Part shown: one piece after another, positions 1 to 6,724 of the stretch
Position numbering within the stretch: the stretch's first letter is position 1
Layout of the letters: the number at the start of each line of letters is the position of its first letter
Origin: an uncultured Candidatus Nemicrothrix sp.
GTDB taxonomy: Bacteria; Actinomycetota; Acidimicrobiia; Acidimicrobiales; MedAcidi-G1
Reading direction: 5' to 3'
Length of the DNA stretch: 50,022 nt
Assembly: GCA_913055915.1 (NCBI GenBank)
Contig: CAJXKL010000018.1
Coordinates: forward strand, 1-50,022
Notes under the pieces: model-generated
Database searches by the model: none
What the model was told of the DNA's origin: nothing
What the model saw: the letters and a program-made list of their open reading frames with translations, nothing else
Made by a program: the position numbers and the translations under genes

Positions 1-186
1 GCCCAGGCGTATACATGGAAGTTCCCCCTTCTCTGTTAGTAAATAGGCATGTGACCTCGATATACCTAGCAGGCGTGATGCCTCCTCGATCGAGTAGGTC
101 AGTCTGTCCAGTCTCACTATGAGCCTCCTTTGGAGGTTGTGCTCCACCGGGGTGGAGGAGGCGGATATCGCCTCTTCCACCATCAT
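1..186 (-). CDS. Excisionase-like HTH DNA-binding protein (partial, C-terminus outside window)
   Basis: Reading the minus strand from an ATG at 186 gives 62 open codons to the window edge. After about 28 low-complexity residues comes RLTYSIEEASRLLGIS followed by RSHAYLLTEKGELPCIRLG, the typical winged-helix/excisionase (MerR-like, HTH_17) pattern: an S-x-x-E-A-A-x-L-L-G-I-S helix, then a Y/L-rich recognition helix and a P-x-I-R-x-G wing. Such proteins direct the DNA in excision by tyrosine recombinases or act as small regulators. The start is ATGATG at 186-181. An integrase or replication gene would be expected to the left, outside the window. The fold is recognised with fair confidence; the excisionase role is inference. 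Confidence 0.68.
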   Translation of the reverse strand, partial: MMVEEAISASSTPVEHNLQRRLIVRLDRLTYSIEEASRLLGISRSHAYLLTEKGELPCIRLG

Positions 187-483
187 GCTGGTTAAGATTG
201 ACAGACGGAATGGTTACGAATTATGTTTTTTCCTCTCAGACCGACAGGTTTGATGATTTGATCTATTAAGTCGATTATTATCGGCGATAACACGTAAATG
301 ATCAGTCTGCGATTAGGTAGATAGCACTCTCTAGAATGCTCTTAGAGGGCCGTATAGGCTCTCTGTGGGCCTCTGAATGCTGTCCGTGTAGGGCAATATA
401 TTTGAAGTATTTGAGAGGCTTAGAGACGCTCTACGGAGGAGGCGACTGGCAGCCCTGCTGGTCGTTCTTCAGTGCCGGTCTTC
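187..483. other. AT-richer intergenic region, promoter side of the excisionase-like gene
   Basis: No gene is seen. Base composition is clearly lower in GC than the core of the window, with T runs and ATTATT-like words around 215-300, consistent with transferred DNA and with a promoter for the leftward gene. It ends with a 19-bp word shared with two later sites (see 446-464). Confidence 0.5.
446..464 (+). repeat. 19-bp partial copy of the 42-bp repeat
   Basis: CTGGCAGCCCTGCTGGTCG at this place is identical to 2686-2704 and differs by one base from 1953-1971. Here it lies just past the stop of the leftward GyrI-like gene. Only the core of the longer 42-bp repeat is kept. Confidence 0.75.
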
Positions 484-1236
484 CTACGCAGTCCTCGTTA
501 CAGGCTGGCGGATGATGGTCCGGTTCTTGGCCGGCTCTGTCCGGCGCGGGTCCGACAGGTAGATCTCGTGATGGCGGCCCACCAAATGGAGCCCCTGCGA
601 ATCGATGAACTCGTGGAGCCGAGCGATAATTGGCCCCTCTTCTGAATAGGGCCCGACATGCAGGATCTGAGCGGCCGGGCCGTCTCCGAATAATTCGATC
701 CTTTCAAGGCCACCGGACGGCAGGCCCTTTCGGTCGATGGCCTCACGAATCACCTCGTCTGAGGGGACCTCTGAAACCTCCCCGGGTTGGCAGATCATGG
801 CGGTCCACCGCCAGGCGGACCTGTCGCCAGTCCTGAAGGCGCTCATATCGTCGGCCCACCAGAGGCCTTCGAGGGGCATCACCGTGTAGGCCGTTCCGCT
901 GGCCTCCTTGATGGCCTTTCGCAGGGCGTAGGCCAGCGGGTACAGGGTGGCCACGGCATCGGCGTAAGCCTGACTGGTACTGGGGTCGCCTTCACCGTCG
1001 ATCATCAGATAGGGGCGCACAGGAACATCGACGATGTCAACCTCATCGCCTGCTGTGTAGTGCGGCCGGTAAGTCTTTTTCAGGTCGATGTCGAGCGACG
1101 ATAGCCCGAGGGCGGAAGAGCCTGAACTGGTTTGGCCGAACCGGTAGGTCCCGTCGATTACGATGAGCCCTCGGCCGAACGCTGAAGGCCCGCAAGTTAG
1201 AGGATTAGTTGTACGCCCCCCAGAGGGCGCCATCAA
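484..1236 (-). CDS. GyrI-like small-molecule-binding domain protein
   Basis: From about residue 49 (DIDLKKTY) the protein follows the stand-alone GyrI-like family throughout: VRPYLMIDGEGDPSTSQAY, MPLEGLWWADDM, WRWTAMICQP, AQILHVGPYSEEGP, HHEIYLSDPRRTEPAKNRT. These proteins bind hydrophobic small molecules and some hydrolyse electrophiles; the function here is unknown. The conserved core covers 484-1092. The usual start just before DIDLKK is missing, and the ORF runs on through about 48 unrelated residues to an ATG or TTG near 1231-1236. A 16-bp word in that stretch recurs at 37340, so the 5' end may have been replaced by recombination. The product assignment is firm; the start is doubtful. 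Confidence 0.8.
   Translation of the reverse strand: MMAPSGGRTTNPLTCGPSAFGRGLIVIDGTYRFGQTSSGSSALGLSSLDIDLKKTYRPHYTAGDEVDIVDVPVRPYLMIDGEGDPSTSQAYADAVATLYPLAYALRKAIKEASGTAYTVMPLEGLWWADDMSAFRTGDRSAWRWTAMICQPGEVSEVPSDEVIREAIDRKGLPSGGLERIELFGDGPAAQILHVGPYSEEGPIIARLHEFIDSQGLHLVGRHHEIYLSDPRRTEPAKNRTIIRQPVTRTA
1187..1202. repeat. 16-bp word shared with 37340-37355
   Basis: GGCCCGCAAGTTAGAG occurs here and at 37340-37355, and in both places is followed about 10 bases later by a TGTAC/GGTAC and then a C-run/G-run. The second copy flanks a tRNA-like sequence. It falls in the doubtful 5' part of the GyrI-like ORF. Confidence 0.6.
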
Positions 1237-1328
1237 AGCCGGAATGGGCCCTTGGCCATCTGTCCCGGCACCACCGATTATAGGGCACCGGGGCCAGGGA
1301 ACTCAAGTCAATGTGCCTGTTCAGGGTG

Positions 1329-1538
1329 TTATTCGGTGACCTCGACCCATGAGGTCGTGGGCTCGTCCCACTCGTAGAGAGAGCCGTCATCGGGCATCGG
1401 CGTCGGTGGCTGCCAGACGTAGTTCTCGTCCAGCGCCCATGACCCGTAGGGCTGGGGTGCATAGAAGGCGCTTGAGGGTTTTCTTGAGGTTGGAGTCGTC
1501 GCCAACTGTGGCGATCTTGATGGGGCGCGTGGCCACAA
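1329..1538 (-). CDS. Small phage-like protein (C-terminal FYAPQPY...SLYEWDEPTTSWVEV module)
   Basis: The last 45 of 69 residues contain FYAPQPYGSWALDENYVW, then PPTPMPDDGSLYEWDE, then TTSWVEV. This matches a short, Trp/Pro-rich module common in marine cyanophage and pelagiphage genomes and of unknown structural role. The first 24 residues are basic, Ser/Pro-rich and unlike that family, and the start would be TTG, so this is probably a 3' fragment of a phage gene joined to other DNA. It lies on the opposite strand to the lipoprotein at 1561. Confident that the module is phage-like; not confident that the gene is expressed. Confidence 0.5.
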   Translation of the reverse strand: MWPRAPSRSPQLATTPTSRKPSSAFYAPQPYGSWALDENYVWQPPTPMPDDGSLYEWDEPTTSWVEVTE

Positions 1539-1560
1539 GGTCCTCCCCTACGGTTGGGGC

Positions 1561-1932
1561 GTGAAGGTGCGGATGATGTCGGTGGTAATGGCACTGGTGA
1601 TGGCGTGCCTGCTGCTAGCGACTGCTTGTGGCAGCAGCGAACCTGAACTGGACATGAGTCAGGCAGCAATCGCTGAGCGGGTGGAGGCGTTTGTGAAAAC
1701 GCCTGCTGCCACAACTGCGGTCCCGACTCACTGGCTTGAGCACTACCCGTGGTCCATGAAGGCCCAGGTCGACCAGTGGATCACGAACTGTGAGGACATC
1801 CAGACCCACTTTGATGTCGTCTACGAGGCTCGGGATGGCTACAAGCGGAGGTTCGGCCACGACGGTTCCGACATCATGGAGTACCTGCACCAGATCGGGA
1901 AGCGAATGGGGTGCGAGGACTTCCAATGGTGA
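1561..1932 (+). CDS. Small predicted lipoprotein of unknown function
   Basis: 123 residues starting at GTG 1561. KVR plus a hydrophobic stretch ends in LLATAC, a lipobox-like site with Cys at about residue 23, followed by a GSSEPELD linker. The mature part has two more cysteines (NCED and GCED) that could form a disulfide. No family is recognised. The stop at 1930-1932 is followed within 11 bases by the first copy of the 42-bp repeat. Confidence 0.6.
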   Translation: MKVRMMSVVMALVMACLLLATACGSSEPELDMSQAAIAERVEAFVKTPAATTAVPTHWLEHYPWSMKAQVDQWITNCEDIQTHFDVVYEARDGYKRRFGHDGSDIMEYLHQIGKRMGCEDFQW

Positions 1933-1942
1933 TGGGAACCGC

Positions 1943-1984
1943 CTAGGCCGTTCTGGCAGTCCTGCTGGTCGGCCCGTAGCGTGG
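1943..1984. repeat. 42-bp direct repeat, copy 1
   Basis: This block agrees with 2676-2717 at 39 of 42 bases by eye. The two copies enclose the pentapeptide-repeat gene: copy 1 ends at the gene's GTG start and copy 2 begins at its stop codon. Core word: CTGGCAGTCCTGCTGGTCG. Confidence 0.8.
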
Positions 1985-2679
1985 TTGTCGTGGAGGTCAA
2001 CGGCTACACGATCGAACCAGGGGCGAACCTCGAAGGGGCGTACCTCACCGGGGCGAACCTCGAAGGGGCGAACCTCGAAAGGGCGAACCTCGAAGGGGCG
2101 AATCTCGAAAGGGCGAATCTCGAAAGGGCGAATCTCGAAAGGGCGAACCTCACACGGGCGAACCTCACACGGGCGAACCTCGTCGGGGCGTACCTCGGAT
2201 GGACGGACCTCACCGAGGCGAACTTTGTCGGGGCGGACCTCAGAGGGGCGTACCTCGGATGGGCGAACCTCGTTGGGGCGGACCTCAGCGGGGCGAACCT
2301 CAGAAGGGCGATACTCGAAGGGGCGAGGCTCCAAGGGGCAGACCTTGAAGGTGTGGGCCTCACCGAGGCAAACCTCGAGAGGGTGGGCCTCGGATGGGCG
2401 AACCTCACCGAGGCGAACCTCGTCGGGGCGAACCTCAGAAGGGCGATACTCGAAGGGGCGAGGCTCCAAGGGGCGGACCTTGAAGGTGCGGGCCTCACCG
2501 AGGCAAACCTTGTCGGGGCGAACCTCACCGAGGCGAACCTTGCCGGGGCGAACCTTGCCGGGGCGAACCTCGGATGGGCGAACCTCAAAGAAGCAAAACT
2601 CACCGGGGCGAGAGCCGACAGGAACACGGATTTTCCGCCAGGGTTCGATGCGGTAGCCACCGGAGTGATCACGGTCTAG
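1981..2679 (+). CDS. Pentapeptide-repeat protein
   Basis: About 40 consecutive A-(N/D/Y)-L-x-x repeats (GANLEGANLERANLEG and so on) fill residues 15-215, predicting a right-handed quadrilateral beta-helix. The C-terminal cap contains FPPGFDAVATGVITV, the usual tail of this family in this organism. Such proteins range from DNA-gyrase mimics to unknown structural roles; none can be chosen here. The start is GTG 1981, within the upstream 42-bp repeat; no strong ribosome-binding site is seen. At the DNA level the gene is a 15-bp tandem repeat (aacctcgaaggggcg variants), which produces long artefactual open frames on the other strand. Confidence 0.88.
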   Translation: MVVVEVNGYTIEPGANLEGAYLTGANLEGANLERANLEGANLERANLERANLERANLTRANLTRANLVGAYLGWTDLTEANFVGADLRGAYLGWANLVGADLSGANLRRAILEGARLQGADLEGVGLTEANLERVGLGWANLTEANLVGANLRRAILEGARLQGADLEGAGLTEANLVGANLTEANLAGANLAGANLGWANLKEAKLTGARADRNTDFPPGFDAVATGVITV

Positions 2680-2717
2680 GCCCTTCTGGCAGCCCTGCTG
2701 GTCGGCCAGTAGCGTGG
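2676..2717. repeat. 42-bp direct repeat, copy 2
   Basis: Begins with the TAG stop of the pentapeptide gene and ends 36 bases before the ATG of the zinc-ribbon gene. Three mismatches to copy 1. Degenerate versions of the same flank follow the pentapeptide C-terminal remnants near 21.2, 21.86 and 29.84 kb. Confidence 0.8.
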
Positions 2718-2753
2718 AGGCCGTGGAAGACGGCCTCAGGGAGGATCGAGGAT

Positions 2754-2876
2754 ATGTCCGGTTTCTATAGCCAGGCCACCAACGAAGAGGAATTGGAAGG
2801 CAAGCATTGCGACGCGTGCGGTGAATGGTTAGATCCCAGCCGAACCTGGTGTCCCACCTGCGGCTCAGACCGATAG
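2754..2876 (+). CDS. Zinc-ribbon micro-protein, 40 aa
   Basis: ATG at 2754 with GGGAGG about 10 bases upstream. The protein ends KHCDACGEWLDPSRTWCPTC, then GSDR: two C-x2-C knuckles 14 residues apart, a complete small zinc ribbon. The length and layout resemble free-standing zinc ribbons of unknown function. A longer in-frame ORF reaches back into the pentapeptide gene but is an artefact of its repeats. The 42-bp repeat lies directly upstream. Confidence 0.6.
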   Translation: MSGFYSQATNEEELEGKHCDACGEWLDPSRTWCPTCGSDR

Positions 2877-2942
2877 TCGGGTCCTCTGAGCATGCCCGGA
2901 TCTGTGCCTTCATCCTGATCGGGTCCGGGACCTAACGGCCTC

Positions 2943-2988
2943 GGACCCCTTCGGTCCCAGACGCGGCAAAGGCCCCCGAAGGGACCTT
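2943..2988 (+). terminator. Tandem UUCG/GAA-loop hairpins downstream of the zinc-ribbon gene
   Basis: Two small hairpins follow each other: GGACC-ccttc-GGTCC (2943-2957) and AAGGcCCC-cgaa-GGGaCCTT (2969-2988). They lie 67-112 bases past the stop. No T-run follows, so terminator function is only a suggestion. Confidence 0.3.
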
Positions 2989-3463
2989 CACCCGGAGGTA
3001 GCACGCAAGCAACCTCTCGGCGCTTGACCTAAGCCCCCATAAGGGTTCTAGGTGTGGTCATCCCGAGGGACTTCCACGTTTTGGGCATTCTCCGAGTGAG
3101 CCTCACCCGAGGGTTCAGACCCGAAGGTTCATACCCGAAGGCTCAACTCACTGATCGCATTTCTAGTCGCGTTATTTCCTGCCCGCAACTCCAATAGGAG
3201 AATCCCTTGAGAACCCGGTTCCTCGAAAGCGTTGCCTCTTCGGTCCATGGTTCCCACAAGCCCAAGACTCACGTTTGAAAGCCATGTTGGAGGACTACTC
3301 GACCGTCCCAAGACGATGCGGGTATGAAACTGGACTCATCTATCCGCTAACCCGGCAGGTGCCCGGGTGTACCTCCCACCCCCAACACCAACCCCGATGT
3401 GGGAACTACAATCAACGGTGCCGTAGAGGCTTTGATCCGTGAAAACCCAGAATGGCTTCCAGC
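2989..3463. other. Gene-free stretch between the accessory genes and tRNA-Pro
   Basis: No convincing gene is seen; a 60-codon minus-strand frame at 3129-3311 has no recognisable features. The stretch holds three tandem 14-15-base units (acccgaaggttca variants) at 3104-3147, enclosed by AGTGAG and CTCACT, which could fold into a larger hairpin. Confidence 0.45.
3104..3147. repeat. Three tandem 14-15 bp units
   Basis: CACCCGAGGGTTCAG, ACCCGAAGGTTCAT and ACCCGAAGGCTCAAC follow each other directly. Function unknown. Confidence 0.6.
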
Positions 3464-3490
3464 GGCTTTCAGACCACCAGCCTGAAAGCC
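3464..3490 (-). terminator. Rho-independent-like terminator of tRNA-Pro
   Basis: Perfect 9-bp inverted repeat GGCTTTCAG / CTGAAAGCC with a 9-base loop, 38 bases past the tRNA 3' end on the minus strand. A short T-rich GGGTTTTC follows about 20 bases later. Confidence 0.5.
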
Positions 3491-3527
3491 ATCAGACCCG
3501 CATAACAGCAGGTCACAGACCCACCAC

Positions 3528-3604
3528 TGGTCGGGATGGGGAGATTTGAACTCCCGACCCCCTGCTCCCAAAGCAGGTGCGCTGCCAGGCTGCGCCACAT
3601 CCCG
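3528..3604 (-). tRNA. tRNA-Pro (anticodon TGG), CCA encoded
   Basis: The minus strand starts CGGGATGTGGCGCAGCCTGG, has the anticodon arm CCTGCTTTGGGAGCAGG (TGG in a 7-base loop after CTT), the T-arm CGGGAGTTCAAATCTCCC and the acceptor end CATCCCG-A-CCA. The 7-bp acceptor (CGGGATG/CATCCCG) is perfect and CCA is encoded at 3530-3528. The 3' end points toward the accessory genes at 1-3 kb, the orientation expected if that DNA entered at this tRNA. Confidence 0.96.
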
Positions 3605-3669
3605 GGTCGCCGTAAGTGTAGGGGGGCATACCGCGCGGACAGCCCCCCGACTAGCCCGGAAGACTTGGC

Positions 3670-4479
3670 TCAGTGGCCCGTGAAGTTACCCTTCCGGCGC
3701 TCCACGAAGGACGCCACTCCCTCGGCGGCGTCCTCGGTTGCGGCAAGGTTGGCCTGTGTCGGGCCGAGGGCTGTGATTGCCGCTGCCTCACCCTCTTCAA
3801 CGAATCGCATCGAAGACGCCTTGGTGGCCTGCACGGCCAGCGGTGCCCCCTCGCAGATCACCGCGGCCAGTTCCATGGCCCGTTCCAGCTGGGTGCCGGC
3901 TGGAACGACCTCCTGCACCAGGCCGATTCGAAGCGCCTCCGCGGAGTCGAACACGTCTGAGGTGAGCAGGTGGTACATGGCGTTGCCCCATCCTCCGCGC
4001 TGAACGAAGCGAATGGTCGCTCCGCCGGCAGCGTGGATTCCGCGGAGGGGCTCAAGCTGGGAGAACCGGCAGTCATCTGCTGCGACCACGATGTCGCTGG
4101 CCAGCATCAACTCGATTCCGAGCGTGTAGGTGACACCCTGCACGGCTGTCACGATTGGCTTGCGGCACTTGCGGCCGAGTGCTGTCGGGTCCACCGCTCC
4201 GGTTCCCCGCCTCCTGTCGTCAGCTTGCATGCGTTCACGCCACTTCGGCAGGTCCAGGCCGGCAGTGAAGTGTTCACCATGCCCGAAGAGCACCCCGCAC
4301 CAGAGGTCGTCGTCCTCGTCGAGGCGGGTGTAGGCCTCGACCAGCCCGTCCATCATCGCTGGGGTGAAGCCGTTCATCTTGGCTGGTCGGTCAATGCCCA
4401 CCAACAGGATCCGGTCACGGGCCTCGGTGGTTATTCCACCCTCTGCGGAGGCGTCGGCGGCCCCATCGACCTCGTTCAT
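3670..4479 (-). CDS. Enoyl-CoA hydratase/isomerase (crotonase) family protein
   Basis: 269 residues, normal for crotonases. Seen are the CoA-binding/oxyanion-hole region GHGEHFTAGLDL (about 68-79), GVTYTLGIELMLASDIVVAA (about 116-135) and FSQLEPLRGIHAAGG, where the Glu corresponds to one of the two acid/base residues of true hydratases. The C-terminal helix SFVERRKGNFTGH is typical. It probably acts on an acyl-CoA in beta-oxidation or side-chain degradation; substrate unknown. The gene is followed 66 bases later by tRNA-Pro on the same strand. Confidence 0.88.
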   Translation of the reverse strand: MNEVDGAADASAEGGITTEARDRILLVGIDRPAKMNGFTPAMMDGLVEAYTRLDEDDDLWCGVLFGHGEHFTAGLDLPKWRERMQADDRRRGTGAVDPTALGRKCRKPIVTAVQGVTYTLGIELMLASDIVVAADDCRFSQLEPLRGIHAAGGATIRFVQRGGWGNAMYHLLTSDVFDSAEALRIGLVQEVVPAGTQLERAMELAAVICEGAPLAVQATKASSMRFVEEGEAAAITALGPTQANLAATEDAAEGVASFVERRKGNFTGH

Positions 4480-4501
4480 CTAAGAATCCGCCGCTGAGGG
4501 G

Positions 4502-5047
4502 TCAAGCGACGGCCCGGACCTCTTCACGCTCGAGGAGGCGTTCCTTGATCGGCAGGCCGAAGGCGTAGCCACCGAAGTCACCGTCGGTGCGCTTCACCCT
4601 GTGGCAGGGGATGAGCACCGGAATCGGGTTGGCTCCCAGGGCTGTACCGACCGCACGCACAGCGTTTGGACGGTGGATGGCCTTGGCCAACAAGCCGTAG
4701 GTGGTTGTCTCGCCGGGTGGAATCGCCAGGCAGGCCTCCCACACGGACTGCTGGAACGGTGTTGCGCCACGAAGGTCAAAGGTCAACTCGTCGCGCTGGC
4801 CGGTGCTGAAGGACTGTTCGATGCGGTCATAGAGGTCGCCGGGAAGTTCGTCGGCCAGCGCTGCGGGCCTACCGGTTCGGTCGTGGAGTTCTTCGCGGAA
4901 GCGGGCGAAGGTGACGAGGTTGGCAAATCCACTTCCGCAGATGCCGTGCGAGTTGTGGGCAACCCACATCCCGCCAATCGGACCGGCCAACTTGACTATC
5001 TCGTCGACCGCCTCGTCTTCGAACTCTGGTATCCCGGCGTCGTTCAT
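4502..5047 (-). CDS. ogt: Methylated-DNA--protein-cysteine S-methyltransferase (Ogt/MGMT type)
   Basis: Repairs O6-alkylguanine by transferring the alkyl group to its own cysteine. The C-terminal domain shows GATPFQQSVWEACLAIPPGE, TTYGLLAKAIHRPNAVRAVG (arginine-finger helix) and the active-site IPCHRV. The ATG at 5047, with GGGGG just upstream, gives 181 residues. An upstream in-frame TTG at 5092 would add 15 residues but has no better signal. It lies 22 bases upstream of the crotonase start on the same strand, so the two may be co-transcribed. Confidence 0.92.
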   Translation of the reverse strand: MNDAGIPEFEDEAVDEIVKLAGPIGGMWVAHNSHGICGSGFANLVTFARFREELHDRTGRPAALADELPGDLYDRIEQSFSTGQRDELTFDLRGATPFQQSVWEACLAIPPGETTTYGLLAKAIHRPNAVRAVGTALGANPIPVLIPCHRVKRTDGDFGGYAFGLPIKERLLEREEVRAVA

Positions 5048-5176
5048 GCAACCCCCTGGTGCCGTTGTCGTGACCCTCTCACTCTCGCGCAAAAAAGGCC
5101 GCCGTGCATCAATTTGTTACGGGAAATCACGTAGGAAGATCATCGGGAGTAGGCAGTGCCGCGCCCGCCCCGGGTT

Positions 5177-5632
5177 TCAGTTGTCTTCCGCGAGGCCCGT
5201 CCGCACGATCACGAGCGGGCAGGGGCTGTGGTGGGCTATGGACTGGCTGACCGAACCCAGACGCAGGCCGGCGAAGCCACCCCGACCCCTGTTGCCGACC
5301 ACGAGCATGTCCGCACCCTCGGCAGTGGCCATGAGGGTGTCAGCGGCCCGACCCTTCTTGACGATCTTCCTGACCTCGACCTCGGGATGGTTGGCGCATT
5401 CGACAGCCGACTCGATGACCTCGGTCTGCATCTTCTCGACCTCGGACAAGAGGTCAAAGGAGTCGAGTGGCACGTAGCCGAGGTCTGGAGCCGCGGGGAC
5501 ATAGGTTGGGGAGTAGCATGTGAGCACCTCGACCACGGCATCACGGTGATGTGCCTCTTCGATGGCCCAGATGAGTGCAGCCCGGGCGTAGCCGGAACCC
5601 TCAACCCCCACGACGATGCGTCTCTTCGTCAT
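5177..5632 (-). CDS. Universal stress protein (UspA family)
   Basis: The ATG at 5632 is preceded by GAGGTGAG and gives 151 residues, the size of a single-domain Usp. It begins KRRIVVGVEGSGYARAAL and ends with the ATP-binding motif GNRGRGGFAGLRLGSVSQSI followed by CPLVIVR (G-x2-G-x9-G-S pattern), so it belongs to the nucleotide-binding class. An upstream in-frame start at 5674 would add 14 residues without a ribosome-binding site. The usual role is stress or dormancy adaptation; the signal here is unknown. Confidence 0.92.
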   Translation of the reverse strand: MTKRRIVVGVEGSGYARAALIWAIEEAHHRDAVVEVLTCYSPTYVPAAPDLGYVPLDSFDLLSEVEKMQTEVIESAVECANHPEVEVRKIVKKGRAADTLMATAEGADMLVVGNRGRGGFAGLRLGSVSQSIAHHSPCPLVIVRTGLAEDN

Positions 5633-5729
5633 TGTCGGCTCACCTCGACTCAGGGGGGAAACCCGAGGGAACATCCCTCAAGGCGATTGTAAACCACGAT
5701 CGGGGCGGGTTTCACGTCTCGCCCGGGGG

Positions 5730-6209
5730 TCAGGTGAGGGCGTCCTGGACCTTCGCCTCGGCCTTCTCCTCGGGTGTGTTGAGGGCAAAGGCCAACTCCG
5801 ACACGAGTACCTTGAGCGCCTTTGTGTAGAGCGACTTCTCACCGGCCGAGAGGCCCTTGGCAGCGTCACGCAGCGCCAGGTTCCGGACGACCTCGGCCAC
5901 CTGGTAGACGTCGCCGCTCTTCAACTTCTCCTGATGGTTCTTGAAGCGGCGCGACCAGTTGGCGGGTTCGCGGATGTCGCGCTTCTGGAGAACCTCGAAG
6001 AGGTCCTCGACGTCTTCCTTGCTGATCGGCCAGCGCATGCCGACGTCTTCAACCTTGTCGACCGGCACGGAGAGGGTCATGTCTCCGTCGGTCATCCGGA
6101 GAACGAGGTACTCGGTGCTCTCACCGAACGCCTTTCGCTTCTCCTTCTTTTCAACGATTGCTGCACCATGGTGCGGGTAGACGACCTTGTCGCCGGGCTT
6201 GAACGTCAA
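5730..6209 (-). CDS. carD: CarD family transcriptional regulator
   Basis: The N-terminal Tudor-like RNA-polymerase-binding domain begins TFKPGDKVVYPHHGAAIVE; the helical DNA-binding domain includes RDIREPANWSRRFKNHQEKL with the Trp that wedges the -10 upstream fork. CarD stabilises open promoter complexes at rRNA and many housekeeping promoters in actinobacteria. The best start is TTG at 6209 with CGGAGG 6-10 bases upstream, giving 159 residues, close to the 162 of mycobacterial CarD. The longer ATG reading (to 6383) adds unrelated residues. It lies downstream of ProS and a small conserved gene on the same strand. Confidence 0.93.
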   Translation of the reverse strand: MTFKPGDKVVYPHHGAAIVEKKEKRKAFGESTEYLVLRMTDGDMTLSVPVDKVEDVGMRWPISKEDVEDLFEVLQKRDIREPANWSRRFKNHQEKLKSGDVYQVAEVVRNLALRDAAKGLSAGEKSLYTKALKVLVSELAFALNTPEEKAEAKVQDALT

Positions 6210-6291
6210 CGGAGCCTCCGAGGGCCGAAAGGGAACGGTTGAGGATACCGCGGTGGGAGGCAGGCCTGAGCGTGAAACGGAAAAGCGGGAG

Positions 6292-6678
6292 TCAGGCGCC
6301 CAGCCGCTCACGTGCAGCACGGCTCCGCTCAAGCAGGTGCTCGGGAACACCGTGTGAGTTGCCGGCAGCACCTGCACCATCATCGTCAGCCTCCAGATCT
6401 CCGCTGTCTGAGACCTCCGGGGCCTCGGCCGCTAGGCGCTCAGCCTCGATTCGGTCCACCTGGTATCGCTTCCAGTCGCCAGCATTTACGAGGTGGTCGT
6501 GGCTGACTTGGCCGAGGTCGACGCCGTTGTCAAAACTCACCCAGTAGCGGTACCAGGAGAAGCCGTTGGCAACCCTGACCCTGCCCCTTGTCCCCTCTGG
6601 AACCCCGGGAAGGTTGACCGTGGCGACGACCGACCTGTGGCGCTTGATTGGAAGGCTGCGATCAATCGTTCTGGTCAT
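6292..6678 (-). CDS. Conserved hypothetical protein, small beta-rich domain
   Basis: 128 residues from the ATG at 6678. The first 75 residues (RSVVATVNLPGVPEGTRGRV, then WYRYWVSFDNG) suggest an SH3/KOW-like barrel, and the C-terminal half is Asp/Glu/Ala-rich and probably disordered. No family is named. It sits 46 bases past ProS and 82 bases before CarD on the same strand, so ProS-this-CarD may form one transcript. An upstream in-frame start (6762) overlaps ProS and is less likely. Confidence 0.65.
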   Translation of the reverse strand: MTRTIDRSLPIKRHRSVVATVNLPGVPEGTRGRVRVANGFSWYRYWVSFDNGVDLGQVSHDHLVNAGDWKRYQVDRIEAERLAAEAPEVSDSGDLEADDDGAGAAGNSHGVPEHLLERSRAARERLGA

Positions 6679-6724
6679 GGTTTCCGCTCTTGGCTGTCGT
6701 GGACCGGTGGTGAACGTTACAGGC

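Noticed and set aside
1790-2656. 288-codon plus-strand frame with GRTSKGRTS repeats
   Set aside because: Another shadow of the pentapeptide repeats, highly basic and without any known domain.
1615-2913. 432-codon minus-strand open frame rich in EVRP/FEVRP repeats
   Set aside because: It is the complement of the 15-bp tandem units of the pentapeptide gene and of the lipoprotein; the plus-strand frame gives the recognised AxLxx repeat and the family C-terminal cap.
3347-3598. 83-codon minus-strand ORF MAQPGSAPALGAGGREFKSP...
   Set aside because: This is the false translation of tRNA-Pro and its terminator.
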